The position numbers were made by a program, and so were the translations under genes. The notes beneath the pieces were generated by a model. That model was not told where the DNA came from and did no database searches. It saw only the letters and a list, made by a program, of their open reading frames with translations. From positions 1,240,001-1,304,000 of the forward strand of contig NZ_VFNL01000001.1 in the NCBI RefSeq assembly GCF_006715565.1: 64,000 bases of DNA, written 5' to 3'. Shown piece after piece: positions 50,622 to 59,209 of this stretch (position 1 is its first letter; every line of letters starts with the position of its first letter). Source of the DNA: Microbacterium sp. SLBN-154 (lineage in GTDB: Bacteria; Actinomycetota; Actinomycetes; Actinomycetales; Microbacteriaceae).

Positions 50622-51392
50622 GTGCTTGAGCAACAACCCGCGGTCATCAGTTTCTCGGATGTCACGCAACGGTTCGGCGATAACGTCGCCCTGTCCTCCA
50701 TCACGGTGGACTTCCTCCAAGGCGAGTTCGCTACGATCGTCGGCCCCAGCGGGTGCGGGAAGTCGACTCTCCTGCGCCTCATCGCCGGACTGATCATCGC
50801 GTCCGACGGGCAGGTCCGTGTCGACGGGCGGGAGGTCATCGAGCCACGGTCCGACGTCGGATTCATGTTCCAGCGGCCCACCCTTCTGCCGTGGCTGAGC
50901 GCCGTCGAGAACGTCCTTCTCCCCGTCACGCTCCATCGGCGCCCGACAGCGTCCGACCGTCGCGAGGCCGAATCGCTCCTGGCAACGGTGGGACTGGCGG
51001 GAAGCGAGGCTCGCCACCCCGATCACCTGTCGGGTGGGATGCAACAGCGCGTCGCGCTTGCGCGGCTGCTGATGACGGGCGCGCGCATCCTCCTTCTGGA
51101 CGAGCCGTTCGGAGCGGTCGACGAGTTCACGCGGGAGAAGCTCAACTTCGAGCTTCTCCGCATCCAGAGAGACACCGGCGCGACGATCCTCCTTGTCACG
51201 CACAGCATCACTGAAGCCGTGCTCATGGGTGATCGCGTGATCACGATGACTCCCCATCCCGGGAGGATCGGCCGCGTGGTCGGCGTCGACCTCGGACCCG
51301 ACCGAGACCGCAGCGTGCTGCGGAGTGCGGCATATCTCGATGCGGTCAACGACGTGCGTGACACCTTCGACACCGATCGGAGCGCAGCGTGA
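50622..51392 (+). CDS. ABC transporter ATP-binding protein, NitT/TauT type
   Basis: This 256-residue ATPase has Walker A GPSGCGKST near 42-50, MFQRPTLLPWLSA (Q-loop), signature LSGGMQQR, Walker B ILLLDEPFGAVD and LVTHSITEA. AAGGGG lies five bases before the GTG at 50622. With the permease (4-bp overlap) and the binding lipoprotein downstream it forms a NitT/TauT-type importer. It probably belongs to the adjoining HisD/amidase/NCS1 catabolic locus. Confidence 0.9.
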   Translation: MLEQQPAVISFSDVTQRFGDNVALSSITVDFLQGEFATIVGPSGCGKSTLLRLIAGLIIASDGQVRVDGREVIEPRSDVGFMFQRPTLLPWLSAVENVLLPVTLHRRPTASDRREAESLLATVGLAGSEARHPDHLSGGMQQRVALARLLMTGARILLLDEPFGAVDEFTREKLNFELLRIQRDTGATILLVTHSITEAVLMGDRVITMTPHPGRIGRVVGVDLGPDRDRSVLRSAAYLDAVNDVRDTFDTDRSAA

Positions 51393-52261
51393 GCGGTTCT
51401 GCGCGAAAGGGCGCGGTAGTGTCGGCCCGCGCGATCTGGCCCGCCGCCGGCCTCTTCGTCGTCCTCGTCGTCGCCCTCGAGTTCGTGGCGAGTGTCGGAC
51501 TGGTCAGTGCCTTCGTCCTACCGCGCCCCTCCGAAGTCTTCTTCTCCCTCTCCGATCTCCTGCTTTCGGGCCGGGTGTGGGAGCACGTAGCCGCCACGAC
51601 CTTCGAGACGGTGGCGGGATTCCTCATCGGATCGGTCGCGGCATTCGTTCTCGCCGTTCTCGCCTCGATGTCCGACCTCGCGCGCCGCGCGGTCTACCCG
51701 TACGTGATCGCCCTTCAGGTCACGCCCCTCATCGCCGTGGCCCCGCTGATCATCGCGTGGCTGGGGTTCGGCTACTCGTCGAAGATCGCCATAGCCGCGC
51801 TCATCTGCTTCTTCCCGGTCTTCGTGAACACCGCCGCCGGCATGATGTCGACGGATCGGACCGAGGAGGAGCTCTTCCAGTCGCTGCGCGCCGGGAAGAT
51901 GCAGACACTCGTACGGCTGCGCCTCCCTCGGGCACTGCCGACCATCTTCGCGGGGCTGAAGACCGCGATGACCCTGGCCCTGATCGGCGCGGTCGTCGGC
52001 GAGTTCGTTTCTGCGGAACGCGGGCTCGGAGTCCTCGTCACCCGCTACAGCTATCAGCTCGCCGTTTCGGCGGCGTTCGCCGTCGTCATCCTTCTCACAG
52101 CGCTCGGCTTGCTCCTCTACGGCGCGATGGTGCTTGTAGAGCGCTACGTCGTCTACTGGCGATCCGACAGTCGGCTCCTGGCGCGAGAGCGTCGGCAGAG
52201 CACCCGTTCCGAACCCACCCCGTCGCCGTCAACCCGCACCGCCGCGGGCGTCGAGACGTGA
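51389..52261 (+). CDS. ABC transporter permease, NitT/TauT type
   Basis: This 290-residue protein has about six helices and the EAA-like segment LFQSLRAGKMQTLVRLRLPRA near 170. VLPRPSEVFFSLSDLLLSG near 40-58 and GLGVLVTRYSYQL near 212 are typical of TauC/SsuC-like permeases. A hydrophilic tail of about 30 residues follows the last helix. The GTG at 51389 overlaps the ATPase stop. A homodimer would form the channel, in contrast to the fused permease at 3026-4603. Confidence 0.9.
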   Translation: MSGSARKGAVVSARAIWPAAGLFVVLVVALEFVASVGLVSAFVLPRPSEVFFSLSDLLLSGRVWEHVAATTFETVAGFLIGSVAAFVLAVLASMSDLARRAVYPYVIALQVTPLIAVAPLIIAWLGFGYSSKIAIAALICFFPVFVNTAAGMMSTDRTEEELFQSLRAGKMQTLVRLRLPRALPTIFAGLKTAMTLALIGAVVGEFVSAERGLGVLVTRYSYQLAVSAAFAVVILLTALGLLLYGAMVLVERYVVYWRSDSRLLARERRQSTRSEPTPSPSTRTAAGVET

Positions 52262-52278
52262 ACGCAAAGGAAGAGAAC

Positions 52279-53289
52279 ATGTCCACAGCACTGAAGAGGT
52301 CGTTCGCCACCGTCGCGGCCGGTTCCCTGGCCCTGGCCGTGGTCGGATGCAGCATGGGCGGGGGTGGCGAGAACGGGACGGCTACGGTGCGCTGGGCGCA
52401 GCCAACCCCGGAGTCGATGGCGTACTTCCCCTATATCGTCGCCGATGAGCTCGGCTATTTCGCCGACGAGGGCGTCGAGGTGGAGCTCGCGCCCACGAGC
52501 GAGGACCTGTCGACCGCCGCGCTCGTCTCAAGCGGATCCGTCGATATCGGCGCCGCGTCGGCGGGTGAGATCTTCTTCGCCCTGCAGACCGACCCGGAGT
52601 TGACGGTCGTGTATGACGCCGCCAGCTTGTCGCCAGAGGGGATCGTCGTTCCTGCCGACAGCTCGGCGACCAGCGTCGTCGACCTCGAGGGTGCCACCAT
52701 CGGCATCGCCTCCGACGAGGAACGATCCCTCGTGGCCGCCGCGCTCGAGGCTGAAGGGATGTCTCTCGACGATGTGAGCCTCGTCACGGTGGGTGGCGGC
52801 GGCCAGGTGATCGCGAACGAGCTCGACGGTGGACAGTTCGATGCCTTCGCCGGATCCGTCCTCGACTTCGCCGCGGTCCAGGCTGTCGGCTACGAGCTGC
52901 GGCAGATCACGCCGGAGGCCATCGCCACTACGCCGTCCGGCGCGTACGTTATCTCAACCGATGCCGAGGAAGACGTCATCGAACGGTTCCTTCGGGCGAT
53001 GACCCGCGCCACCGCGTACGGTCTGGAGAACCCCGACGAGCTGGAGTCCATCCTCCGCGAGCGCGTACCGGAGGAATGGGAGAACGAGGATGTCGCTCGT
53101 GCTCTCTTCGAATTCGGGCTCGAGGTCTGGACGCCCCGTGAGGGCGGGCAGTACGGCACCCTCGACCCCGAGGTGTGGCAGATGGCACAAGATCGGCTGG
53201 TCGCCGCCGGGGAGCTCGATGAGGAGATCGACCTGGACCGACTGCTCGACGATCAGTTCATCGAGTCGGCGAACGGCGCGATCGACTAA
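52279..53289 (+). CDS. ABC substrate-binding lipoprotein, NMT1/THI5-like
   Basis: This 336-residue protein has a lipoprotein signal ending AVVGC (Cys24), then the NMT1/THI5 fold: RWAQPTPESMAYFPYIVADELGYF, VDIGAASAGEIFFAL and VDLEGATIGIASDEERSLV. AAAGGAAG lies before the ATG at 52279. Known ligands of this family include pyrimidine precursors, sulfonates and riboflavin; this one cannot be assigned. Its TAA abuts the stop of the convergent LysR gene with no base between. Confidence 0.88.
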   Translation: MSTALKRSFATVAAGSLALAVVGCSMGGGGENGTATVRWAQPTPESMAYFPYIVADELGYFADEGVEVELAPTSEDLSTAALVSSGSVDIGAASAGEIFFALQTDPELTVVYDAASLSPEGIVVPADSSATSVVDLEGATIGIASDEERSLVAAALEAEGMSLDDVSLVTVGGGGQVIANELDGGQFDAFAGSVLDFAAVQAVGYELRQITPEAIATTPSGAYVISTDAEEDVIERFLRAMTRATAYGLENPDELESILRERVPEEWENEDVARALFEFGLEVWTPREGGQYGTLDPEVWQMAQDRLVAAGELDEEIDLDRLLDDQFIESANGAID

Positions 53290-54195
53290 TCACGTAGGGG
53301 CGACCTTCGCCAGCATGGTCGTCTCGGCCAGTTCGGCCAGGCGCCGTGTGGCGGGGGAGAGGTAGGTTCCCTCCCGCCACACCAGCGCGACCGTGTCGTA
53401 CATCGGCTCGGCGAACGGCGTGACGCACACACCCTCGGGGAAGGTCGCGCCCTCGGCGATCGTGCGGCAGACCATGGTGTCGGCGGCTCCCGTGGCGACG
53501 AGATTCAGCGCCGTTTCGACATGCTCCACTTCGATGGCGGGCTCGATCGTGAGCCCGCGGAGGCGCGCGCGCTCGAGGAGCTGGCGCCGGGTGGGGTCGT
53601 TCCACCCCGCGTAGGCATCGTAGAGCACGAGCTTCGCGCGAGCCACTTCCTCGATGGAGACCGGGCCCTGACCAGGATGCCGCTGCGCGGAGACATAGAC
53701 CACCTCATCGCGGAAGAGCGGCTTCACCTCGAGGCCCTCGTCGGCGACGGGGAGCACGACGAGACCCGCTTCGATCTCACCGCCCGCCACCGACTCGGCG
53801 ACGAGCGACGAGTTGAGGCCGACCAGTCGGACCTTGACGTGCGGATGCCGCGTGTGAAACCGCTGCACGAGATCGGAGAGGTCGTAGTAGGCGGCGTTGC
53901 GCAGAACGCCGAACGTGCATGTTCCGCCTTCGAGCGAGACCAGCGCGTGGATCGCATCGACTCCGTTCGTGATGGCGGTCACTGCCTGCACCGCGTGCTC
54001 CCGGAGCTCCAGCGCAGCGGAGGTCGGTACGAGGCGGCGCGGTCCCCGGGTGAAGAGCTTCAGGCCGAGTTCCCGCTCCAGCCGCGCGACCAGCTCCGAG
54101 ACCGACGCCTGCGTCGAATCCAGTTCCACCGCTGCTGCGGTGAAGCTTCCGCGCTCGAGAGCGGCGAGGAATGCCTTCAGCTGCGTCAATGTCAC
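53290..54195 (-). CDS. LysR-family regulator
   Basis: This 301-residue protein starts at GTG 54195 behind AGAGGGGG, giving the standard LysR opening TLTQLKAFLAALERGSFTAAA. The recognition segment is STQASVSELVARLERELG. The effector domain covers about 90-300. An upstream in-frame ATG at 54222 is possible but less likely. It is divergent from the HisD-family gene, and the shared gap has two nested dyads. It probably controls the HisD/amidase/NCS1 operon. Confidence 0.88.
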   Translation of the reverse strand: MTLTQLKAFLAALERGSFTAAAVELDSTQASVSELVARLERELGLKLFTRGPRRLVPTSAALELREHAVQAVTAITNGVDAIHALVSLEGGTCTFGVLRNAAYYDLSDLVQRFHTRHPHVKVRLVGLNSSLVAESVAGGEIEAGLVVLPVADEGLEVKPLFRDEVVYVSAQRHPGQGPVSIEEVARAKLVLYDAYAGWNDPTRRQLLERARLRGLTIEPAIEVEHVETALNLVATGAADTMVCRTIAEGATFPEGVCVTPFAEPMYDTVALVWREGTYLSPATRRLAELAETTMLAKVAPT

Positions 54196-54226
54196 CGGTC
54201 GCCCCCTCTTGCAGTCTGTCATCCAT

Positions 54227-54249
54227 AGGGTAACCCTGTGGAATCCACA
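54227..54249. promoter_or_regulatory. Nested dyads upstream of HisD-family operon
   Basis: AGGGT-A-ACCCT (54227-54237) runs into TGTGG-AAT-CCACA (54237-54249). Both are perfect inverted repeats lying between the divergent LysR and HisD-family starts, upstream of the -35. They are the likely LysR binding region. Confidence 0.55.
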
Positions 54250-54262
54250 ATATGCACTGGGC

Positions 54263-54291
54263 TTGTGGGGGTACGGCGCGCTCTTTAGGGT
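54263..54291 (+). promoter_or_regulatory. Promoter for leaderless HisD-family gene
   Basis: TTGTGG (54263-54268), a 17-bp spacer and TAGGGT (54286-54291) lie so that the -10 ends seven bases before the ATG at 54299. This gives a leaderless mRNA and fixes the start. Confidence 0.6.
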
Positions 54292-54298
54292 GGCTCGC

Positions 54299-55633
54299 AT
54301 GCGCTTTTCCCCCCGACTGCTCGACCAGCTGAACGGTTCGTTCGTCCATCTCAAGACCCCCGGGATCGACGCACCGGCGGCACAACGCGACCCCGATGTC
54401 ATCCGCACGGTGACCGAGATGCTGCAGAACATCGAGCGAGGCGGACTCGACGCCGTGCGCGACTACGCCCGTCAGCTCGACGGCTACGAGGATGGCGACA
54501 TCGAACTGACGAGCGATGAGATCGCGCGGAGCGGTGACCGGCTCGACCCCGAACTACGCGAGGCCATCGAACTCGGGGCATCCCGCACCCGGGCTTTCGC
54601 GGAGACGCAGCGTGCGAAGCTCGTCGACTTCTCCACCGAGCTCGAGCCCGGTCTCGTAACAGGCGTCCGCTATCTGCCGGTGTCGCGCGTCGGCGCCTAC
54701 CTGCCGGCGGGGCGCTTCCCCCTCACCGCCTCGGCCTTCATGACGGTCGGCGTCGCCAAGGCGGCCGGCGTCCCCTCGGTCATCGCGTGCACGCCGCCGC
54801 AGCCCGACGGTCGCGCGAACGATGCGGTGGTCTACGCCGCCCACGTCTCGGGAGTCGACCGTGTCTTCCTCCTCGGAGGCGTGCAGGCGCTCGCGGCCAT
54901 GGCCTTCGGCCTGCTCGAGGACTTCCCGGTCGACATGCTCGTCGGAGCCGGCAATGCCTATGTCGCCGAAGCCAAGCGTCAGCTGTTCGGCACGGCGGCG
55001 ATCGACCTGCTCGCCGGTCCCTCCGAGGTCGCGGTCATCTCCGACGAGACGGCTGATCCCGAGATCGTCGCCGCAGACCTGCTCGGGCAGGCCGAGCACG
55101 GGCCGAACTCCCCGGCTGCCCTCGTCACGACGTCCGATTCTCATGGTCTCGCCGTTCGCGATGCCGTCGAGCGACAGCTCAAGACCCTGGCGACCGCGTC
55201 GATCGCAGGCCCGGCGTGGCGCGACTACGGTTCGATCACCGTCGCAGCCGACCGCGAGACCGCCGTCGCGCTGATGGACGACCTCGCGCCCGAGCACCTC
55301 GAGGTGATCACCGCCGATGACGACTGGTACCACGACAATCTGCGCAACTACGGCTCGATCTTCCTCGGCGAGTGGAGCACGGTCGCGTACTCCGACAAGG
55401 GGATGGCGGGCACCAACCACGTCCTGCCCACCGCGGGCGGCGCGAAGCACAGCGCCGGGCTCTCGGTGTCTCGGTTCCTCAAGCCGCTGACGTTCCAGCG
55501 CATATCCCGCGAGGCGACGCCGAGCCTGGCGCACGCCGTACAGGTCATCTCCGACTCGGAGGGTATGGCTGCGCACAGCGCCACCGCGACCATGCGCCTC
55601 GCGACCTACCGACAGCCCGCCCACACGGCCTGA
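54299..55633 (+). CDS. Histidinol dehydrogenase-family enzyme outside a his operon
   Basis: This 444-residue protein keeps the HisD active-site set: GQAEHGPNS (zinc-ligand Gln and His), LAPEHLEV (catalytic Glu-His), the Asp in SDKGMAGTNHVLPT and the last zinc His in SEGMAAHSA. It is an NAD-dependent zinc enzyme that oxidises an alcohol to an acid in two steps. No other his genes are near, while an amidase, an NCS1 permease and a LysR regulator are. It may act on another amino alcohol or a sulfonated diol, as HpsN does. True histidinol oxidation cannot be excluded. Confidence 0.88.
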   Translation: MRFSPRLLDQLNGSFVHLKTPGIDAPAAQRDPDVIRTVTEMLQNIERGGLDAVRDYARQLDGYEDGDIELTSDEIARSGDRLDPELREAIELGASRTRAFAETQRAKLVDFSTELEPGLVTGVRYLPVSRVGAYLPAGRFPLTASAFMTVGVAKAAGVPSVIACTPPQPDGRANDAVVYAAHVSGVDRVFLLGGVQALAAMAFGLLEDFPVDMLVGAGNAYVAEAKRQLFGTAAIDLLAGPSEVAVISDETADPEIVAADLLGQAEHGPNSPAALVTTSDSHGLAVRDAVERQLKTLATASIAGPAWRDYGSITVAADRETAVALMDDLAPEHLEVITADDDWYHDNLRNYGSIFLGEWSTVAYSDKGMAGTNHVLPTAGGAKHSAGLSVSRFLKPLTFQRISREATPSLAHAVQVISDSEGMAAHSATATMRLATYRQPAHTA

Positions 55634-55649
55634 GTGAGGAGCGACGACG

Positions 55650-56510
55650 ATGGAGCACACCGACCAGGGCGACCCCGCGTCGAGGCGAGTGCACGCCGTC
55701 GCGCTCAGCCCCCACATCCAGTTCGGTGACGTGGACGGGAACCTCGCCCGTCTCAGCGATGCTCTCGCTGAGGTGTCTGACGACACCGACCAGCTCATCG
55801 TTGCCCCGGAACTCGCGACGAGCGGTTACGTCTTCGCGGACCGGGCGGAGGCTCGAGATCTCGGGATGTCGCGAGACGACCCGCGACTTGCGAGCCTGTC
55901 CCGCGTGATCGGCCCCCGCACCGTCGCGGTCGTCGGGTTCTGCGAGCGCCACGGTGATGACCTCTTCAACAGCGCCGTCGTCGTCACCCGCGAGGGGATC
56001 CAGGCCGTCTATGCGAAGTCTCACCTCTGGAGCGCCGAGTCGACGATCTTCCGCCCGGGCACGTCGGCCGGGATCGTGGTCGACACCGAGATCGGGCGCG
56101 TCGGTGTGGCCATCTGTTACGACAACGAGTTCCCCGAGGTTCCTCGCGGGCTCGCGCTCGCCGGTGCCGATATCCTCGCCCTGCCGGTCTGCTGGCCCCT
56201 CGTGCCCCGACCCGATGGTGAGCGCGCGCCGGAGATCGTGCAGGCGATGGCGGCGGCGCGATCGTCACGGCTGCCCACGGTCATCGCCGATCGGCACGGC
56301 TCGGAGCGCGATGTCGTGTGGACCGGCGGAACCGCCGTGATCGACGGTGACGGCTGGGTCGTCGCCGAAGCCGGCGGCGCCAGCACCGAGACTGTGCTCG
56401 ACATCACTCCCGGACATAAGGCTCTCGGCCCGTGGAACGACCTCTTCGGCGATCGCCGTCCCGACATCTACGCATCACCCGACCCCCACACCCGAGAGGG
56501 ATCATCATGA
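55650..56510 (+). CDS. Carbon-nitrogen hydrolase (nitrilase superfamily)
   Basis: This 286-residue enzyme has the nitrilase-superfamily triad Glu54 (APELATSGY), Lys123 (AKSHLW) and Cys156 (AICYDNEFPE). The CYDNEFPE context points to an amidase of the omega-amidase/carbamoylase branch and not a nitrile hydrolase. It follows the HisD-family gene by 16 bp and overlaps the NCS1 permease gene by 4 bp, so it is part of that pathway. The substrate is probably an amide or ureido compound brought in by the permease. Confidence 0.88.
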   Translation: MEHTDQGDPASRRVHAVALSPHIQFGDVDGNLARLSDALAEVSDDTDQLIVAPELATSGYVFADRAEARDLGMSRDDPRLASLSRVIGPRTVAVVGFCERHGDDLFNSAVVVTREGIQAVYAKSHLWSAESTIFRPGTSAGIVVDTEIGRVGVAICYDNEFPEVPRGLALAGADILALPVCWPLVPRPDGERAPEIVQAMAAARSSRLPTVIADRHGSERDVVWTGGTAVIDGDGWVVAEAGGASTETVLDITPGHKALGPWNDLFGDRRPDIYASPDPHTREGSS

Positions 56511-57988
56511 GCAATCCGCAGCCCGAGATCCGAGAGACGCAGGTCGCTCTGCCCGCGACCGGTGGTATCGAGGTCAAGTCGATCGACTGGGTGCCGCTGT
56601 CGGAGCGGACCGGCAAGCCCACGAGCCTGTTCTCCCTCTGGTTCATGTCCAACGCGAACCTCACGACGCTGGCGACCGGCATGGTGGGTGTGGCGATGGG
56701 CGCCAACCTCATGGTCTCGCTGGTCGCGATCGTCTTGGGCGTCTGCGTCGGTACGGTGTTCACCGCGTTCCATTCGGCGCAGGGGCCGCAGCTCGGTCTG
56801 CCGCAGATGATCCAGTCGCGGGCGCAGTTCGGCTACCGAGGAGTGGCGCTCGTCTGTCTGGTGGTCATCGCGAGCATCGTCGGCTTCAACATCTTCAATC
56901 AGCTGCTCGCCGGTGATGTGCTCACGACAACGACCGGGGTCGACGCCGGCGCGGGCTGGTACATCCTCATCACCGCCCTTGCGCTGACGCTGGCAATCGT
57001 CGGTTATCACTGGATCCACCGTGTGCAGAAGTGGCTGACGTGGCTCTTCCTCGCGACCTTCGGCATCTTCACGGTCGTTGCGGTGGTCGCCCTGCCGCTG
57101 CCCGCCGAGGCGCTGTCTCTGGGGGACATCAACTGGCCGGCGTTCCTCGTGCAGTTCGCCGCGGCGGCGGCCTATGCGCTGGGCTGGGCCCCGTACGTGT
57201 CGGACTACTCCCGTTACCTTCCCCCGCAGACGAGCCCCCGTCGCGCACTGTTCTACACGTCCGCGGGTGTCGTGGTCGGAGCAGGATGGCTCATGGCTCT
57301 GGGTGCCTTCGTCGCGTCGCTGTTCAGCGACGCCGACCCCGTGGGAGCGATCGCTGCGACCGCTGACGCCCTCCTGCCCGGCCTCGGCGTCTTCCTCCTC
57401 TGGAGCGCGCTTCCTGCCCTCGTCACGGTCATCACGATCAACATCTATGCCGCCAGCATCGAGCTGATCACGGTGGCTGACTCATTCGTGAAGGTGCGCC
57501 CGACCCGGATGACGCGGATCGTCGCGTGCACGATCATCGGCCTCGCGGGGCTGCTGGGCGCCGTGTTCTCGACCGGTGAGTTCCTCGACTCGTTCGGCAG
57601 CTTCCTGGTGGTTCTGCTCTACGTGCTCGTGCCGTGGACCTCGGTCAACCTCGTGGACTACTACTTCGTCCGGCGCGGACGCTACGCGATTGCAGAGATG
57701 TTCCGCCCGCACGGCATCTATGGGGCATGGGGATGGCGGGGCATCACCGCCTACGTCATCGGCATCGCCGGGATGATTCCGTTCGTCGTCACAACGTGGT
57801 TCGTCGGTCCGATCGCCCAGGCCATCGGAGGCATCGACATCGCCCTGTTCGTCGGACTCGGGGCGTCGGCTCTCGCCTACATCCTGCTGGCGCGCGGACT
57901 CGACCTCTCGGCGGAGCGTGCGCTCGCTGCGGAGGAGGGCGAGGCCTTCGGCGTGCGATCCGTCTCCTTCGATCAGGCCCGCGGGTGA
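56507..57988 (+). CDS. NCS1-family permease (nucleobase/hydantoin/cytosine type)
   Basis: This 493-residue membrane protein has about 12 helices with the NCS1 pattern: SLFSLWFMSNANLTTLATG near 42-60, GPQLGLPQMIQSRAQFGYRG near 95-115 and APYVSDYSRYLP near 225. The family imports purines, cytosine, allantoin, hydantoins and thiamin precursors with Na+ or H+. The ATG at 56507 overlaps the amidase stop and has GAGAGGG upstream. It may bring in the N-containing substrate of the HisD/amidase pathway. The 3' end overlaps the convergent MerR gene by 16 bp. Confidence 0.9.
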   Translation: MSNPQPEIRETQVALPATGGIEVKSIDWVPLSERTGKPTSLFSLWFMSNANLTTLATGMVGVAMGANLMVSLVAIVLGVCVGTVFTAFHSAQGPQLGLPQMIQSRAQFGYRGVALVCLVVIASIVGFNIFNQLLAGDVLTTTTGVDAGAGWYILITALALTLAIVGYHWIHRVQKWLTWLFLATFGIFTVVAVVALPLPAEALSLGDINWPAFLVQFAAAAAYALGWAPYVSDYSRYLPPQTSPRRALFYTSAGVVVGAGWLMALGAFVASLFSDADPVGAIAATADALLPGLGVFLLWSALPALVTVITINIYAASIELITVADSFVKVRPTRMTRIVACTIIGLAGLLGAVFSTGEFLDSFGSFLVVLLYVLVPWTSVNLVDYYFVRRGRYAIAEMFRPHGIYGAWGWRGITAYVIGIAGMIPFVVTTWFVGPIAQAIGGIDIALFVGLGASALAYILLARGLDLSAERALAAEEGEAFGVRSVSFDQARG

Positions 57989-58698
57989 AGACCGCTCAGC
58001 AGCTTGTGAAGATGCCCCGACGCCTCGAGCAGCGCGACACTGCGCCGCGTGAGGTCGGAGAGCCGCTCCTCGAGAAGCCGCCGCGCATCCTCCGTCATCC
58101 CGTCGGTGCGGAGCTGACCGAGAAGGCGCGCGATCGGTGGGATCGGATACCCGCCGGCCCTCAGGGCGGCGACGATCCGCGCCTCGCTGATGGCCCTCGC
58201 TCCGTACCGACGAGCACGGGCCGCGGCGCTGCGATCGGGGGCGATCAGGCCTTCCTTCTCCCAGTGACGCAGAGCCGAGGTGCGAACGCCGAGCGCATCG
58301 GCCAGCTCGCCGATCGACATCACGTCGCGTTCGTCGAAGACGTCGGTGCGGTCAGCGAGAACCGCGTCGAGCCCTCGGAGGGCTTCCCTTATCCGCCCTC
58401 GTGATCGCGAGATCTCTGCGTGCAGGTCATCGATGCGTTCGGCGGCGGCATCCATCGGTTCCTCGAGCACCGCAGGCATGATCCGTCGCGCGGGAACAGG
58501 TCCGATCGCAGCGGCCAGCGCCCGGTAGGCGCGGAGGGCGACGATGTGACGAGGTCTGTAGCGCCGATATCCGTTCTCGCCCCGGTCAGCGGCGGGGATG
58601 ACCCTCAGCCGCTCGAGGTCGCGCACCTGCTGTGTGGAGTAGCCGACCTGTCGGCCGGCGGCCGCGGTTGTCAGTGACACCTCTTGAGGGTTACGCAC
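57973..58698 (-). CDS. MerR-family regulator with two HTH units
   Basis: This 241-residue protein has two MerR-type winged helices. The first is near residues 14-60 (VGYSTQQVRDLERLRVIP then GYRRYRPRHI). The second is near 125-175 (MSIGELADALGVRTSALRHW then RRYGARAISEARIV). The order HTH, linker helix, HTH, C-terminal helix is unusual, since MerR proteins normally carry one HTH and a dimer helix. No metal cysteines are seen. AGGG precedes the GTG at 58698. Its target is not clear; the adjacent NCS1 operon is convergent. Confidence 0.82.
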   Translation of the reverse strand: MRNPQEVSLTTAAAGRQVGYSTQQVRDLERLRVIPAADRGENGYRRYRPRHIVALRAYRALAAAIGPVPARRIMPAVLEEPMDAAAERIDDLHAEISRSRGRIREALRGLDAVLADRTDVFDERDVMSIGELADALGVRTSALRHWEKEGLIAPDRSAAARARRYGARAISEARIVAALRAGGYPIPPIARLLGQLRTDGMTEDARRLLEERLSDLTRRSVALLEASGHLHKLLSGLHPRA

Positions 58699-58759
58699 GC
58701 CAATCCCTGCCCTTCATACCCCGAAGTCCACATAAGCACATCAAGTTCACGATGGAGTC

Positions 58760-59206
58760 ATGGAGATACAGGAGATCGTCGACGCCGTCCGAGCCTTCGA
58801 TGGTGTACTCGTGGTCATCCCCGACGAGAAAAGTGGACTGCCCGAGCTCGCGTGGGGTGATGTGTTCCTCTCCTACGCACCCGACGGCGTCACGCCGGAG
58901 CGTAGTCAGCCCTACGCCACCGTCGTGACGAAGAACTACCCCGACGATGAGGCGTCGGAGCTTGACGAGCCCGGGCGCTTCCGAGTCAACATCCACGTCG
59001 GTCGCGAGCAGGTCGCGTCGCTGACGGATGCTGCTGCGCACCCCGCCGCGGCAGACACGTTCGTGCGGCATCCGCTCTACGGCGACGTCGGATGGGTGGC
59101 GGTGGTCAACCCGGGGCCGAAAACGTCCGAACGGGTGCTCATGCTCCTTCGCGACGCGCACGAGGCTGCGCGCGCCCGCGTCATCCGACGTTCGAAGGGG
59201 AGCTGA
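58760..59206 (+). CDS. DUF6194-like protein
   Basis: This 148-residue protein matches the DUF6194 pattern I recall: VLVVIPDEKSGLPELAWGDVF near 15-36, QPYATVVTKNYPD, FRVNIHVGREQ and VGWVAVVNPGPKTSE. It is soluble, with no signal or helices. Function unknown. It is 3 bp ahead of the immunity-like gene and probably cotranscribed with it. Confidence 0.75.
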   Translation: MEIQEIVDAVRAFDGVLVVIPDEKSGLPELAWGDVFLSYAPDGVTPERSQPYATVVTKNYPDDEASELDEPGRFRVNIHVGREQVASLTDAAAHPAAADTFVRHPLYGDVGWVAVVNPGPKTSERVLMLLRDAHEAARARVIRRSKGS

Positions 59207-59209
59207 GCC

